Shown piece after piece: positions 36,548 to 47,647 of a stretch of DNA of 49,664 bases. The position numbers were made by a program, and so were the translations under genes. Numbering within the stretch: position 1 is the first letter of the stretch; each line of letters starts with the position of its first letter. Origin of the DNA: Halobacillus andaensis (GTDB taxonomy: Bacteria; Bacillota; Bacilli; Bacillales; Halobacillaceae); NCBI RefSeq assembly GCF_014636475.1, contig NZ_BMEL01000007.1, positions 1 to 49,664 of the forward strand, read 5' to 3'. The notes under the pieces are model-generated. The model was given only the letters and a program-made list of their open reading frames with translations. It was not told the DNA's origin and did not search any database.

Positions 36548-37840
36548 TTAATCTAACACTTTTACTTCAACCGTTTTTCTTCCGAAGCTTTTAGCTTCAG
36601 CAGAAGAAGGAACATGCACGTCAATCTTATTTCCTTTGATTGCACCGCCAGTATCTGCAGCAACTGCTGTTCCGTATCCCTCTACCCAGACTTTACTCCC
36701 TAAAGGGATAACACTTGGATCTACAGCCACTACTTTTTTATCAGGATTTGCATTTAAATCCACCCCTGTTGCGGTCTTACCGGAACATCCCGTGCAATCC
36801 GCTGTATAGGCCGTAGCTTTCATGTGTAATGTCTTTGATTCACTTTCTTCTCCTCTAGAAACCGTCTCGTTTGAAGAGCTAGAGTCGGATGAAGAAGATG
36901 TGGAAACTAGAGTAGGTTCAGATGACTCGGATTCATCAGGTTTGTCTGCTTTTGGCTGTTTAGGTTCAGACTTAGGCTGCTCCTTTTTAGTTCCTAAGGC
37001 TACGACCTCATCAATACTTTCTTTCTCTACCTCTTCGTTTACCAGTTTTTTCTCAGATTCTTCCCCATTTTTAAGAGTAATTTCGTATTCTTTCGTTACC
37101 TTCCCATCTTCTCCAGAAGTAACTACTTTTTCCTCGCCATTTGGTAAGGAGTCATCCTTCTCTTTTACTACTTTATATTCAACCTCCTCTTCAATCGTTT
37201 CCGTCTTTCTTTCGATTCGAGTAATCGTTAGACGAGAATCCTGCTCTAAAGAATCCTGTTCATTTTTATTCAGTTCGTCCAGCTTAGAAAGTTTGATACC
37301 TTCTTCATCTAAAAATTCATCTACTGTGGAAGCCGTTGTCCACACTTTCTCTTCTTCGCCACCATCATTTACTGTCACTTGAATGGCTTTGTTGATCGAG
37401 ATCCCCATATCATCCTGAATCGGATCATTTGATTCATGCGAGATTTCGTCATGCGCTTCCCACTCAAATTCTTGTTCATCAAAGAATTCTCCAACCGTGG
37501 AAGCAGTCGTATGAAATTGTTTTGTATCGTTATTTATGGCTACATTGATGGATTTAGATGCTATGTATTCGACATCCATTCCGTATTCGATCGGTTCAGA
37601 TAGTTCATGTGAAAGCCGGTCATGTGCTGCAGGCGTTACATCAAGTTCTTGTAATAAATCTTTAAACGTATGGGCATGAGTGCGAATCACTTGAGTTTCC
37701 CCGTTTTGTGTCACCTTAACCGAAGCTTTCGTTGCTTCATACGTAACGAATCCTAGAAAAGTAATCGTAAAGGCTGAAATTATAAACGTCCACAGCACCA
37801 TAGAACTTATTACTGCTTTCATGTTCTTCATAATTTTCAT
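36548..37840 (-). CDS. yabE: Cell-wall enzyme YabE: DUF348, G5 and 3D domains
   Basis: Exported or membrane-anchored Rpf/Sps-like protein. It starts with an uncleaved signal or anchor helix (about 12-35), then three DUF348 repeats (each with an STVxEFxDE-type segment), a G5 domain (about 215-290), a linker rich in E, K, P and S (about 300-345), and a C-terminal 3D domain (ATAYTADC, VVAVDPSVIPLG, AADTGGAIKGNKIDV) whose aspartates match lytic transglycosylase active sites. 430 residues from ATG 37840, which has AAGGAGG 8 nt upstream. In B. subtilis it is a putative resuscitation-promoting-factor-like autolysin. The linker is acidic, unlike most exported wall proteins of non-halophiles. Confidence 0.92.
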   Translation of the reverse strand: MKIMKNMKAVISSMVLWTFIISAFTITFLGFVTYEATKASVKVTQNGETQVIRTHAHTFKDLLQELDVTPAAHDRLSHELSEPIEYGMDVEYIASKSINVAINNDTKQFHTTASTVGEFFDEQEFEWEAHDEISHESNDPIQDDMGISINKAIQVTVNDGGEEEKVWTTASTVDEFLDEEGIKLSKLDELNKNEQDSLEQDSRLTITRIERKTETIEEEVEYKVVKEKDDSLPNGEEKVVTSGEDGKVTKEYEITLKNGEESEKKLVNEEVEKESIDEVVALGTKKEQPKSEPKQPKADKPDESESSEPTLVSTSSSSDSSSSNETVSRGEESESKTLHMKATAYTADCTGCSGKTATGVDLNANPDKKVVAVDPSVIPLGSKVWVEGYGTAVAADTGGAIKGNKIDVHVPSSAEAKSFGRKTVEVKVLD

Positions 37841-37912
37841 AGTTCCTTCCTCCTTTCTTTCGTCCACGTTTTTCTAAAAATATGACAATCATTTTTCAAT
37901 TGATATCTTTCG

Positions 37913-37948
37913 AAATAAAAAAGAGTCAGCATTCAACTGCTGACTCTT
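37913..37948 (-). terminator. tatD terminator
   Basis: Perfect 11-bp arms AAGAGTCAGCA and TGCTGACTCTT, T6 run on the minus strand; about 100 bp behind tatD. Confidence 0.85.
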
Positions 37949-38049
37949 AACATTATGCACTTTTACCTATTCGATTAACATAACAGACATGTTACAATTC
38001 CTATACAGATGGAACGTTAGTTGTAATATTAGTGCTAAAGTCCTCCAAA

Positions 38050-38820
38050 TTACGACTTAATCCGGAAAAACTGCAGCGCATTTTCTGTTGTACGTTTACT
38101 TACTTCTTCATACGTTAACCCCTTAATTTCAGCTACCTGTTCAGCCACAAGCTTAACGTAAGCAGGCTCGTTACGTTTGCCGCGATTCGGATGTGGAGCT
38201 AAAAATGGGCAATCGGTTTCGACAAGCAAATGATCTAAATCAATGGCTTCTGCTACTTCTTTAGGCAGCTTCGCATTTTTAAAGGTTACAGGTCCTCCAA
38301 GGGAAATCATGAAATTCATATCAATGCATTCCTTTGCTGTTTCGACCGGTCCGCTATAGCAATGCATAATGCCTCCAACTTCAGCTGCGTTTTCTTCTTT
38401 TAAAATTTCTACAATGTCATCCGTCGCCTCGCGGTTATGAATAATGATGGGCATATTCACTTTTTTGGCGAGTTGGATTTGCTTTCTGAATACTTCTTTT
38501 TGCACGTCTGCTGGTGACTTGTCCCAATGATAGTCAAGCCCCATTTCTCCAATAGCTACAACTTTTGGATGAGAGGACAATTCTTCAATCCATTGTAAAT
38601 CTTCATCTGTCATGTCGATCGCATCTACAGGATGCCATCCTACTGCTGCGTAGATATGATCGTTATCTTCAGCGATTTGAATCGCTAACGGGATGGTTTT
38701 TCGATCAAAGCCAACGACGGTCATATACTTCACACCCGCTTCACGCGCCCTTGTGATTGTTTCCTCTAAATCATCAGCAAATTGGTCCGCATTCAAATGA
38801 ACATGTGTATCAAATAACAT
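38050..38820 (-). CDS. tatD: TatD family metal-dependent DNase
   Basis: TIM-barrel amidohydrolase-type nuclease (yabD in B. subtilis). Metal ligands visible: DTHVHL at the start, GEMGLDYHW, PIIIHNRE, MHCYSGP and VETDCPFLAPHP near the end. 256 residues from ATG 38820, which follows GAGGAGG by 6 nt; the upstream extension to 38835 has no better signal. Between metG and yabE as in B. subtilis, but with terminators on both sides. Confidence 0.95.
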   Translation of the reverse strand: MLFDTHVHLNADQFADDLEETITRAREAGVKYMTVVGFDRKTIPLAIQIAEDNDHIYAAVGWHPVDAIDMTDEDLQWIEELSSHPKVVAIGEMGLDYHWDKSPADVQKEVFRKQIQLAKKVNMPIIIHNREATDDIVEILKEENAAEVGGIMHCYSGPVETAKECIDMNFMISLGGPVTFKNAKLPKEVAEAIDLDHLLVETDCPFLAPHPNRGKRNEPAYVKLVAEQVAEIKGLTYEEVSKRTTENALQFFRIKS

Positions 38821-38842
38821 GATAATCCTCCTCATTCACATG

Positions 38843-38879
38843 ATAAGAAAAGGGAAAAGCTTCGTTATCGCTTTTCCCC
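38843..38879 (-). terminator. metG terminator
   Basis: Perfect 9-bp arms GGGAAAAGC and GCTTTTCCC followed on the minus strand by TTTTCTTAT. Confidence 0.82.
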
Positions 38880-38902
38880 ATTGTTTGTTTCCACAGTCTT
38901 TA

Positions 38903-40876
<1,974 letters not shown>

Positions 40877-40944
40877 TCAACATTCATACAGTGTATTGTA
40901 CCATTCTTTTCGGTTAATTTCTGTATATCCATATCTAACTCTAA

Positions 40945-40974
40945 AATATACCGAATCCTTCACGAAAATGTCAA
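40945..40974 (-). promoter_or_regulatory. metG promoter (sigma-A)
   Basis: Minus strand TTGACA (40974-40969), 18-nt spacer, TATATT (40950-40945), leader about 80 nt without T-box features. Confidence 0.75.
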
Positions 40975-41182
40975 AAAATCTGTCATTTTACTGGTGCAAA
41001 TTTGTATCAAGGGAAGTCATAATCTGGTAAACTACAATTATATCCCATTGGATATATAAACCATTTTTGGAATGTATGAATGTAGAAGAATCAGAATTCA
41101 ACCTTCCAAAAAGTAATTTTGCATTCATTTTAATATACCCATAAAGGTATATTTTTCAAAGTGATTTTGGAAATTATGTGAA
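40975..41182. other. AT-rich divergent region between metG and abrB
   Basis: About 200 bp between the two divergent promoters. Strongly AT-rich with runs of A and T (for example 41140-41160) and no ORF, hairpin terminator or recognised riboswitch. AbrB binds AT-rich DNA and represses itself in B. subtilis, so autoregulation is possible, but no specific site can be read. Confidence 0.4.
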
Positions 41183-41211
41183 TTGACAGCTTTGGGAAAC
41201 GTTGGTACTAT
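41183..41211 (+). promoter_or_regulatory. abrB promoter (sigma-A)
   Basis: TTGACA (41183-41188), 17-nt spacer, TACTAT (41206-41211), about 55 bp before the abrB leader's Shine-Dalgarno. Near-consensus. Confidence 0.85.
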
Positions 41212-41226
41212 ATAGTGCGAGACATA

Positions 41227-41243
41227 TGTCGATATTTGACGAA
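41227..41243 (+). promoter_or_regulatory. Tandem Spo0A boxes in the abrB leader
   Basis: TGTCGAT (41227-41233) and TGACGAA (41237-41243), exactly 10 bp apart, on the same face of the helix. The second matches TGNCGAA fully (in the context TTTGACGAATA); the first has one mismatch. They lie just downstream of the predicted start point, where Spo0A-P represses abrB in B. subtilis. Confidence 0.82.
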
Positions 41244-41271
41244 TAACTTTTGATTGAGGGGAGACAAAAAA

Positions 41272-41553
41272 ATGAAATCTACAGGTATTGTACGTAAGGT
41301 CGACGAGTTAGGTCGCGTAGTAATCCCGATTGAACTCCGTCGCACACTAGGAATTAACGAAAAAGACGCATTAGAGATTTACGTTGACGATGACCGCATT
41401 GTTCTAAAAAAATATAAGCCGAACATGACTTGTCACGTCACTGGGGAAGTGTCTGACGAGAACATGAAGCTTGCCAATGGCAATCTTGTATTAAGCAAAG
41501 AGGGAGCGCAAATGCTTCTTCAAGAAATTCAAGGTCAATTAGACAGAAAATAA
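41272..41553 (+). CDS. abrB: Transition-state regulator AbrB
   Basis: The only protein gene of the window read on the plus strand. It is a DNA-binding repressor of post-exponential genes. Residues 1-50 form the swapped-hairpin DNA-binding domain (MKSTGIVRKVDELGRVVIPI), and the rest is the multimerisation domain (GNLVLSKEGAQMLLQEIQ). 93 residues. The frame opens at 41254, but AGGGGAG lies 8 nt before ATG 41272. Spo0A boxes in the leader; a terminator shared with rsmI follows. Confidence 0.96.
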   Translation: MKSTGIVRKVDELGRVVIPIELRRTLGINEKDALEIYVDDDRIVLKKYKPNMTCHVTGEVSDENMKLANGNLVLSKEGAQMLLQEIQGQLDRK

Positions 41554-41611
41554 AGAGATTCTTTAACACTACTGGTTAATTAATAGTTACATTAATTTGA
41601 CATATGCTCGG

Positions 41612-41653
41612 ACAAAAGCCCTTACTGCATAAAGCAGTAAGGGCATCTTTTTT
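41612..41653. terminator. Bidirectional terminator, abrB and rsmI
   Basis: Perfect 11-bp arms GCCCTTACTGC and GCAGTAAGGGC. T-runs follow on the plus strand (ATCTTTTTT) and on the minus strand (TTTTGTC), serving convergent abrB and rsmI. Confidence 0.87.
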
Positions 41654-42527
41654 AATCGTGCACATGATACGCCTGATAAACCTCTCGTTTTTGCATTTTA
41701 CGATCGACTGCCGTTTGTTTAATCGCTTCTTTGGATTTTAGATCATTTTCTTTCACATAATAATCGACGTGCTCAGTAATAGATAAATGAGTCCACCAGA
41801 ATGCATCTTCTTCTTCGACTTCATCGGTTCCCTCAACAATGACACAAAATTCTCCTCGAATTTCTTCTTTGACCGACCATTGTATTAATTCCTCAAGCGT
41901 ACCACGTACATACTCTTCGTATTTTTTCGTTAACTCACGAACGAGAGCCGCACGACGGTTCCCAAATTGTTGATGAACATGCTGCAGCATCTCTTTTAAT
42001 CGATGAGGAGATTCGTAAAAGATAAGCGTCGCTTGATGGTTTTGCAATGATTCTAAGACCGCCAGCCGCTCTTTTTTCTTACGTGGCAAAAAGCCACAAA
42101 ATAAAAATTGATCCGTCGAAAGTCCTGATCCTACGAGTGCAGGAAGCGCTGCATTCGCACCGGGAAGGACAACGACGGGGATATTTTCTTCCGTTGCCAT
42201 TCGTACGAGATCAGCACCGGGATCAGATATTCCCGGCATCCCCGCATCGCTAACGACCGCTAAATCGTCTCCTTCTTGTAGACGGCTAATAAGCTGTGGT
42301 CCCCTCGTTTGTTTATTATGCTCATGGTAGCTGATCAGCGGAGTTGTTATTTCAAAATAATGAAGAAGCTTCTTTGTATTTCGTGTATCTTCTGCTGCAA
42401 TAGCTTTTGCCTCATGTAAGACAGACACTGCACGATAGGTCATATCATCCAAATTGCCTATGGGTGTAGGAACAATATAAAGGGTTCCTTTTCCCTCATG
42501 ATTCGTGTAGCTCTTTTGAATATTCAT
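41652..42527 (-). CDS. rsmI: 16S rRNA (C1402-2'-O)-methyltransferase
   Basis: Methylates the ribose of C1402 in the decoding centre. TP-methylase fold: LYIVPTPIGNLDDMTYRA at the N-terminus, AVVSDAGMPGISDPG and LPGANAALPALVGSGL further on, FYESPHRL later. 291 residues. GGGAGG lies 8 nt before the ATG. The start overlaps the end of yazA by 32 nt, so yabB-yazA-rsmI is a tightly packed unit. Confidence 0.96.
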   Translation of the reverse strand: MNIQKSYTNHEGKGTLYIVPTPIGNLDDMTYRAVSVLHEAKAIAAEDTRNTKKLLHYFEITTPLISYHEHNKQTRGPQLISRLQEGDDLAVVSDAGMPGISDPGADLVRMATEENIPVVVLPGANAALPALVGSGLSTDQFLFCGFLPRKKKERLAVLESLQNHQATLIFYESPHRLKEMLQHVHQQFGNRRAALVRELTKKYEEYVRGTLEELIQWSVKEEIRGEFCVIVEGTDEVEEEDAFWWTHLSITEHVDYYVKENDLKSKEAIKQTAVDRKMQKREVYQAYHVHD

Positions 42528-42792
42528 GCTGTAAACCTCCCTCCTGCTCTCTAATCCAGGCTTCTTTCCTTAGACGAGATAACTGCTTAATCCAATATTC
42601 CTGCCTCATTGCTTCACCTTTTGTTTCATAGGTCTGACAATATTCCAAGATAAAAGGACCGCGACCTCTTGTATACTTTGCTCCTTTACCTTGAGCATGC
42701 TTTTGCAGGCGGCCAGCTAAGTCATTCGTATACCCTGTATAAAGGGATTTATCCTTACAACGAATGATATAAACATAATAATTACTTTCCAT
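42496..42792 (-). CDS. yazA: GIY-YIG domain protein YazA
   Basis: 98 residues, mostly a GIY-YIG nuclease fold: [20 protein letters not shown] holds the two signature tyrosine motifs (YVY, YTGYT), then a conserved R and [12 protein letters not shown]0213 (URI) family; the cellular role is not established. The frame opens at 42831, but GGGAG precedes ATG 42792 by 10 nt, and this fits the family. It overlaps yabB and rsmI. Confidence 0.92.
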   Translation of the reverse strand: MESNYYVYIIRCKDKSLYTGYTNDLAGRLQKHAQGKGAKYTRGRGPFILEYCQTYETKGEAMRQEYWIKQLSRLRKEAWIREQEGGLQHEYSKELHES

Positions 42793-43528
42793 GATATAGA
42801 ATCTCCCTAAATTCTTCACTATACTCTCCATTTTCCTTATGGGTAAAAAGAGGAGGTAAAATCTTTAAATCAGGTTTTCCATCACGAGCTCCCTCAATTA
42901 AAAGTACATTCGCTTCTTTTCCTTGTTTTGGATGTACCAGTTGAATCCGCTTTGGCTCTAGCTGGTACTTTCGAAATAAATGAATAATATCCGCAAGGCG
43001 CCCCGGCCGATGGACCATCGAAACTTTTCCTCCTGATTTAGTCAGGCGGCTGCATGCTTTAACCGCATCTTCTAGAGAACAGTAAATTTCATGACGAGCG
43101 ATGGCTAAATGCTCGTTGCTGTTTCGTTTATCATTGGCTGGAGTTGGAAAGTAAGGAGGATTACAAGTGACAAGGTCATATTTCCCATTGCCCAATCTTT
43201 TAGGCATGTCTTTAAGATCTCCATGGACCATATCCAACTGATCTTCCAGCTGATTGAGTTCAATGTTTCGAACAGCCATATCATAAAGGCGTTCTTGAAT
43301 CTCCACCCCCGTAATGGAGACGTTAGACCTTCTCGATAAAAACAAAGGAATCACGCCGTTCCCCGTACAAAGATCTAAAATTTTCCCGCGTGTTCTAGGC
43401 ACGGAAGTAAACCGAGCCAGCAGTACCGCGTCGATGGAAAACGCAAAAACTTGATCACTCTGGATAATCCTCATATTCTCTTCTGCTAATAAAAAGTCAA
43501 TGCGCTCATCGCCTTTCAACTTCACCAT
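42782..43528 (-). CDS. yabB: tRNA1(Val) (adenine(37)-N6)-methyltransferase-like YabB
   Basis: SAM-dependent N6-adenine methyltransferase: SAM motif [14 protein letters not shown] (about 48-61) and catalytic motif IV NPPYF near residue 125. The family (TrmN6/YfiC) modifies A37 of tRNA-Val in E. coli; the substrate in Bacilli is inferred. 248 residues. First gene of the yabB-yazA-rsmI run. The 447-bp gap upstream holds a palindromic repeat and the yabA terminator; no clear promoter is seen. Confidence 0.9.
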   Translation of the reverse strand: MVKLKGDERIDFLLAEENMRIIQSDQVFAFSIDAVLLARFTSVPRTRGKILDLCTGNGVIPLFLSRRSNVSITGVEIQERLYDMAVRNIELNQLEDQLDMVHGDLKDMPKRLGNGKYDLVTCNPPYFPTPANDKRNSNEHLAIARHEIYCSLEDAVKACSRLTKSGGKVSMVHRPGRLADIIHLFRKYQLEPKRIQLVHPKQGKEANVLLIEGARDGKPDLKILPPLFTHKENGEYSEEFREILYHGK

Positions 43529-43616
43529 AAATCTGCACTTCCTTTAATTTTAACGGTCTTCTATTTTGTTACTTACTAACAAATATCCACCTAATTTTCT
43601 TTACGTCTGTGTGGAG

Positions 43617-43740
43617 AAGGAACGTGGGGGAACGACTCGCTTTCCGTGGGAGTACGGTGAGCCTCCTCGGGCTTTTTGCCCTCCGGGGTCTCACCATGTA
43701 CTTTTTCCCACAGGAGTCTCCCCGTTCCCCAACGCTCCTT
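43617..43740. repeat. Palindromic dispersed element, copy B
   Basis: Outer arms AAGGAACGTGGGGGAACG and CGTTCCCCAACGCTCCTT (two or three mismatches), inner pair GTACGGTGAG with CTCACCATGTAC, and the same central block as at 18.2 kb (CCTCCTCGGGCTTT then GCCCTCCGGGGTC). Arms differ from copy A yet remain complementary. Same strand orientation as copy A. The remaining AT-rich DNA of this gap (43741-43921) shows no ORF or signal I recognise. Confidence 0.8.
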
Positions 43741-43921
43741 ACGTTATAAGCTTCGCGATTACACAAGTTCAATTTTATTCAGAAACAGCGTAAAAATGGC
43801 TCAATCCCCCATTGTAGAACCTTTCTAGAATGCTCTTTTTATGATCATTCAAAAATAACGAAACCATTCTTCTAAATAAGGGTGTTTTACTACTAATATC
43901 CTTATTTGATCTGTATTTAAC

Positions 43922-43963
43922 CTAAAAAGAGAGCCTTTCCTCATGTTGCTTAAGGAAAGGCTT
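43922..43963 (-). terminator. yabA terminator
   Basis: Perfect 10-bp arms AGCCTTTCCT and AGGAAAGGCT; on the minus strand followed by CTCTTTTT. Confidence 0.82.
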
Positions 43964-43975
43964 GGACCAAAATTA

Positions 43976-44320
43976 TTATTTCTTATTCAAAAAGGAGAGG
44001 CAAAACAAACAATCTTCATCACGTGGACTGCCAAAATGCAAATTACAAATATGAAAGCCTTCTTCGTATAAGCGAGCCAGATTGTCATATCCTTCTCCGA
44101 CAACGGCTCCCTTCTCACTTTTTGCTTTAGAATCAGCCTGTTGAACACTTTCACTTTCCCGGTCTAAACGTTGACGTAAATGATGATTTTCAAGCGACAA
44201 GTGCTGATTTTCTTCTAGTAAATAAGCAAGCTGCTTTTTTAAGTCACCCAATTGTTCATAGAGCTCGCCAATCTGCGTTTCTAAATGAGATACTTGTTCA
44301 AATATAGCTTTCTTGTTCAC
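43976..44320 (-). CDS. yabA: Replication initiation control protein YabA
   Basis: Binds DnaA and the sliding clamp DnaN to prevent over-initiation. N-terminal coiled coil (about 1-60) forms the tetramer; the C-terminus is a zinc domain with HICNLHFG and CLFCLSF (Cys-x3-His and Cys-x2-Cys). The frame opens at 44371 inside ricT, but GGTGGAG lies 6 nt before GTG 44320, giving 114 residues starting NKKAIFEQ, like the family. It follows ricT with 16 bp between. Confidence 0.95.
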   Translation of the reverse strand: MNKKAIFEQVSHLETQIGELYEQLGDLKKQLAYLLEENQHLSLENHHLRQRLDRESESVQQADSKAKSEKGAVVGEGYDNLARLYEEGFHICNLHFGSPRDEDCLFCLSFLNKK

Positions 44321-44336
44321 GCTTGACTCCACCCCG

Positions 44337-45164
44337 TCATTCTGTGGCTTCGGTTTGAACGATACCTTCATCGATCAGCTCCTGTAAGGAATATTCCAGC
44401 GTACGCTCCTGTTCACGAAATTCAACTTGAACAAGACGCTCTAACATATTAAGACCTACAACCTTACCTTTACCGTAGGAAGTTGCTATGTTTTCCCCTA
44501 TGTCTGGAAGGTCTCGCTTAGCGGATTCATACTCATCGTTTTCATACTTCAAGCAGCACATGAGACGTCCGCACAGACCGGAGATCTTCGCTGGATTTAA
44601 GGACAAATTCTGATCCTTTGCCATTTTTATGGATACAGGTTCAAAATCACCTAAAAAAGTGGAACAGCAAAGCATTCGTCCACAAGGTCCGATGCCTCCC
44701 AGCATTTTTGCTTCGTCACGTACTCCAATTTGTCGTAATTCGATCCGTGTTTTAAATACAGACGCTAAGTCTTTCACCAATGTTCTAAAATCCACTCGAC
44801 CGTCTGCGGTAAAGTAAAAAATCACTTTCTTACGGTCAAACGTATATTCTACATCGACTAAGTTCATGTCTAATTTATGTTCACGAATTTTACCCACACA
44901 AACTCGATAGGCTTCTTGAGAAATCTCTTGGTTTTCGTCTACTGACAATTTATCTTTCTCATCGGCTGTACGCATAACCTTTTTCAAAGGTAAAACGACA
45001 TCTTCTTCGTCTACCTCTCGATTACTTATAACGACTTTACCGAATTCGATCCCGCGTACTGTTTCTACAATGACATAATCATCTGTTGTTAGATGATTAG
45101 GACCAGGATCAAAATAATATATTTTTCCCGCCTGTTTGAATCGGACACCTACAACTTCGATCAC
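44337..45164 (-). CDS. ricT: RicT (YaaT), PSP1-domain subunit of the Ric complex
   Basis: Part of the RicA-RicF-RicT complex, which binds Fe-S clusters and promotes RNase Y-dependent mRNA maturation, biofilm formation, competence and sporulation in B. subtilis. PSP1 domain over most of the length; cysteine motifs CGRMLCC and CGRLMCC, typical of the Fe-S-ligating RicT, lie at about 165 and 200. 275 residues. Between holB (7 bp upstream) and yabA. Confidence 0.95.
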   Translation of the reverse strand: MIEVVGVRFKQAGKIYYFDPGPNHLTTDDYVIVETVRGIEFGKVVISNREVDEEDVVLPLKKVMRTADEKDKLSVDENQEISQEAYRVCVGKIREHKLDMNLVDVEYTFDRKKVIFYFTADGRVDFRTLVKDLASVFKTRIELRQIGVRDEAKMLGGIGPCGRMLCCSTFLGDFEPVSIKMAKDQNLSLNPAKISGLCGRLMCCLKYENDEYESAKRDLPDIGENIATSYGKGKVVGLNMLERLVQVEFREQERTLEYSLQELIDEGIVQTEATE

Positions 45165-45171
45165 TATATAA

Positions 45172-46158
45172 TCACCTCTGCAGTTGAAGTGTAAGTTGCT
45201 CCATCACGAGTGTCGGATGGACATTCTGATTTATTTTTCGTTTCGCCTCTAAAATTAAAGCTAAAGAATGAGCAGCAGATTGTCGTGACCAATGTAATGA
45301 GGCTTGTTCCCTTTTTTCTCTCTCTTGTTGAAAAACAATCGCTTGTTCCCGGTCCAAATTATAATGAATTAAATCATGGAACCAAAGCATCAGAACATCT
45401 AAACCTATCTGTAACTGTTTTCTTTCTTTAAAGTGAGGCATCCACTGATGGTTGATAAATAAAAGTCCTTCGTTAGGTTTATGAAGAAGCACTTCAACTA
45501 ATTGTATCACTAATTTTCGCACATTAGCAAACCACTCATCGTCATTTAATTCTTGAGCTTCAGCTAAATTATTTGTCAAAGCAGCGAGAATTCTAGCATT
45601 GGATTGCGAGACTCCCTGCTCCTCAAGCTGATGCTCCACTCGCTCAGGATGTAAGGGCTGAAAGGCAAGCAGCTGACACCTGGAGCGAATCGTATTCAAC
45701 ATCGCCTGGCTATTTTCTGTCAAAAGGATGGCCGTTGTCTGCTGACTCGGCTCCTCTAAAAATTTAAGCAAACGATTAGAAGCATTGGTTGTCATTTTAT
45801 CAGCATCAACAATAATATAAACTTTTCGATTGGATTCAAGCCCTGTATATGTGAATTCCTTTTGTAAATTAAGGATTTGTTCTTTTTTGATGGATTGACC
45901 ATCAGGCTCCACCCAATGCAGGTCAGGGTGGTTTCCTGAATCAATCCGCTTACATTCGAGACATTGCTGGCAAGGCTCAACGCCGTCTCTGTTTTTGCAA
46001 AAAATGCTTTTCGCAAATAAGGTACTCATTTCACGCTTTCCTGTCCCTCGATCACCTTGAAAAAGGTACGCATGCGAGATTCGCTCTTTTTTAAAGCTGT
46101 TGGTAAGCATTTGAGTAACTAAAGGCTGTATTTCTTTTATTTCTGTCCATGTTGACAT
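45172..46158 (-). CDS. holB: DNA polymerase III delta' subunit
   Basis: Clamp-loader subunit. AAA-type fold with GDRGTGKR in the P-loop position, a zinc module (CKNRDGVEPCQQCLECKRI, four cysteines), the SRC motif in IRSRCQLL and a sensor-type NASNRLLKFLEEP. 328 residues. It is in the tmk-darA-yaaR-holB-ricT-yabA run with short gaps. Confidence 0.95.
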   Translation of the reverse strand: MSTWTEIKEIQPLVTQMLTNSFKKERISHAYLFQGDRGTGKREMSTLFAKSIFCKNRDGVEPCQQCLECKRIDSGNHPDLHWVEPDGQSIKKEQILNLQKEFTYTGLESNRKVYIIVDADKMTTNASNRLLKFLEEPSQQTTAILLTENSQAMLNTIRSRCQLLAFQPLHPERVEHQLEEQGVSQSNARILAALTNNLAEAQELNDDEWFANVRKLVIQLVEVLLHKPNEGLLFINHQWMPHFKERKQLQIGLDVLMLWFHDLIHYNLDREQAIVFQQEREKREQASLHWSRQSAAHSLALILEAKRKINQNVHPTLVMEQLTLQLQR

Positions 46159-46171
46159 AAGCTTTCCGTCC

Positions 46172-46612
46172 TTAAGTATACAAGTTAATTAACAACCCTT
46201 TAATTTCTCCGATAATGCCCAGTAAATCAATCGAATTCCTTTCTTGGTCCATCACAGCTTCTGTCAACTCAGCCAATCGATCATCGACCGATTCGACAAT
46301 CGTTAACTTTCGGCCGCGCCCTTGGATATCAAAGCTGTGGCTTTGCTTCACGTGATAGCCGTATTGTACAGCTTCTTCAACAAAGTCCTTTATCATTCGT
46401 TTGTACTTAGCTAAATCACGAAACGAACGAAAGCGAGCAACCTTTTCTCCTTGAGTTGAAATGCTCTGCATTAACTGGTTCAATTGATTTTCTTGAAGCT
46501 GTTTCGTTTGAGAATGAACCATGGAGTCAAAATTTTGCCGCCCTCTATTGTTTAACTGAGATTGCTGCTTCGCTCCTTCGAGTTGTGTCCGCACATCCTG
46601 CGTGATTTTCAT
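46172..46612 (-). CDS. yaaR: YaaR, DUF327 protein
   Basis: 146-residue, mostly helical protein with no known function; conserved in Firmicutes between darA and holB. Visible: HSFDIQGRGRKLTIVESVDD (written in full at 20 residues) and a C-terminal IDLLGIIGEIKGLLINLYT. No membrane segments or metal motifs. It starts 14 bp after darA. Name from position and family only. Confidence 0.88.
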   Translation of the reverse strand: MKITQDVRTQLEGAKQQSQLNNRGRQNFDSMVHSQTKQLQENQLNQLMQSISTQGEKVARFRSFRDLAKYKRMIKDFVEEAVQYGYHVKQSHSFDIQGRGRKLTIVESVDDRLAELTEAVMDQERNSIDLLGIIGEIKGLLINLYT

Positions 46613-46626
46613 AAGTGAACTCCTTT

Positions 46627-46983
<357 letters not shown>

Positions 46984-47000
46984 TTACTATTATATCAAAC

Positions 47001-47633
47001 TCAGTGATTTGATAAAAATGGCTGAAGCGCGGTCATAGCGGCTTCTTTCACCCTATTCATAGGTTGATCAGCATCGATTGATCTCATACGTTCAGGGTAC
47101 TGTTGAAGCAGTTGTAAGTACGCTTCGTACACCTTCTCGTGAAAATCGAGCTCCTCCAAATCCAGTCGGTTTTTCTCCCTCTCCTCATTACTGGCAATAC
47201 GTTGAAGTCCCTTGGAAGGTTCAATATTGAAGAATAACGTGACATCTGGCATACGATCTTCAATTGCAAACTTATTAATTCGATAAACCTCTTCCATACC
47301 TAAACCACGGGCATGCCCCTGGTAAGCAAGACTCGAATCTATAAATCGATCACATAAGACAACTTTGCCTTCATTCAAAGCAGGAATGACCTTCTCAACA
47401 AGGTGCTGTCTTCTTGCTGCTGCGTATAATAAAGCTTCTGTTCGCCCATCCATGCTGGTGTGAGTTTTATCTAGAATCACTTGACGAATCCGTTCGGCAA
47501 TGTGAATGCCGCCTGGCTCTCTCGTTTCTAATACGGATAACCCCTGGCTTCTTAATTCCTCGCAAATGATTTTTAAAATAGAAGATTTACCGGCTCCATC
47601 GCCGCCTTCAAACGTAACAAAAAGTCCCTTCAC
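47001..47633 (-). CDS. tmk: Thymidylate kinase
   Basis: Phosphorylates dTMP to dTDP. P-loop FEGGDGAGKSS, DR(E) region TREPGG, CDRFIDSSLAYQGHARG in the lid/substrate region. 210 residues from the GTG at 47633, with AAAGGAG 9 nt upstream. The open frame to 47660 overlaps yaaO and is unlikely. 14 bp behind yaaO. Confidence 0.96.
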   Translation of the reverse strand: MKGLFVTFEGGDGAGKSSILKIICEELRSQGLSVLETREPGGIHIAERIRQVILDKTHTSMDGRTEALLYAAARRQHLVEKVIPALNEGKVVLCDRFIDSSLAYQGHARGLGMEEVYRINKFAIEDRMPDVTLFFNIEPSKGLQRIASNEEREKNRLDLEELDFHEKVYEAYLQLLQQYPERMRSIDADQPMNRVKEAAMTALQPFLSNH

Positions 47634-47647
47634 TAAACCATTCTCCT

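Noticed and set aside
36822-37382. Plus-strand 186-codon serine-rich ORF
   Set aside because: Antisense of the acidic yabE coding sequence; serine richness follows from complementing GAA/GAT codons. No start signal.
43564-43583. Short palindrome TTTGTTA-N5-TAACAAA upstream of yabB as an operator
   Set aside because: Only 7-bp arms in AT-rich DNA with no matching regulator or promoter; chance is likely.
43566-43793. Overlapping ORFs of 67-75 codons on both strands
   Set aside because: They lie inside the palindromic element, which is open in several frames because of its base composition.
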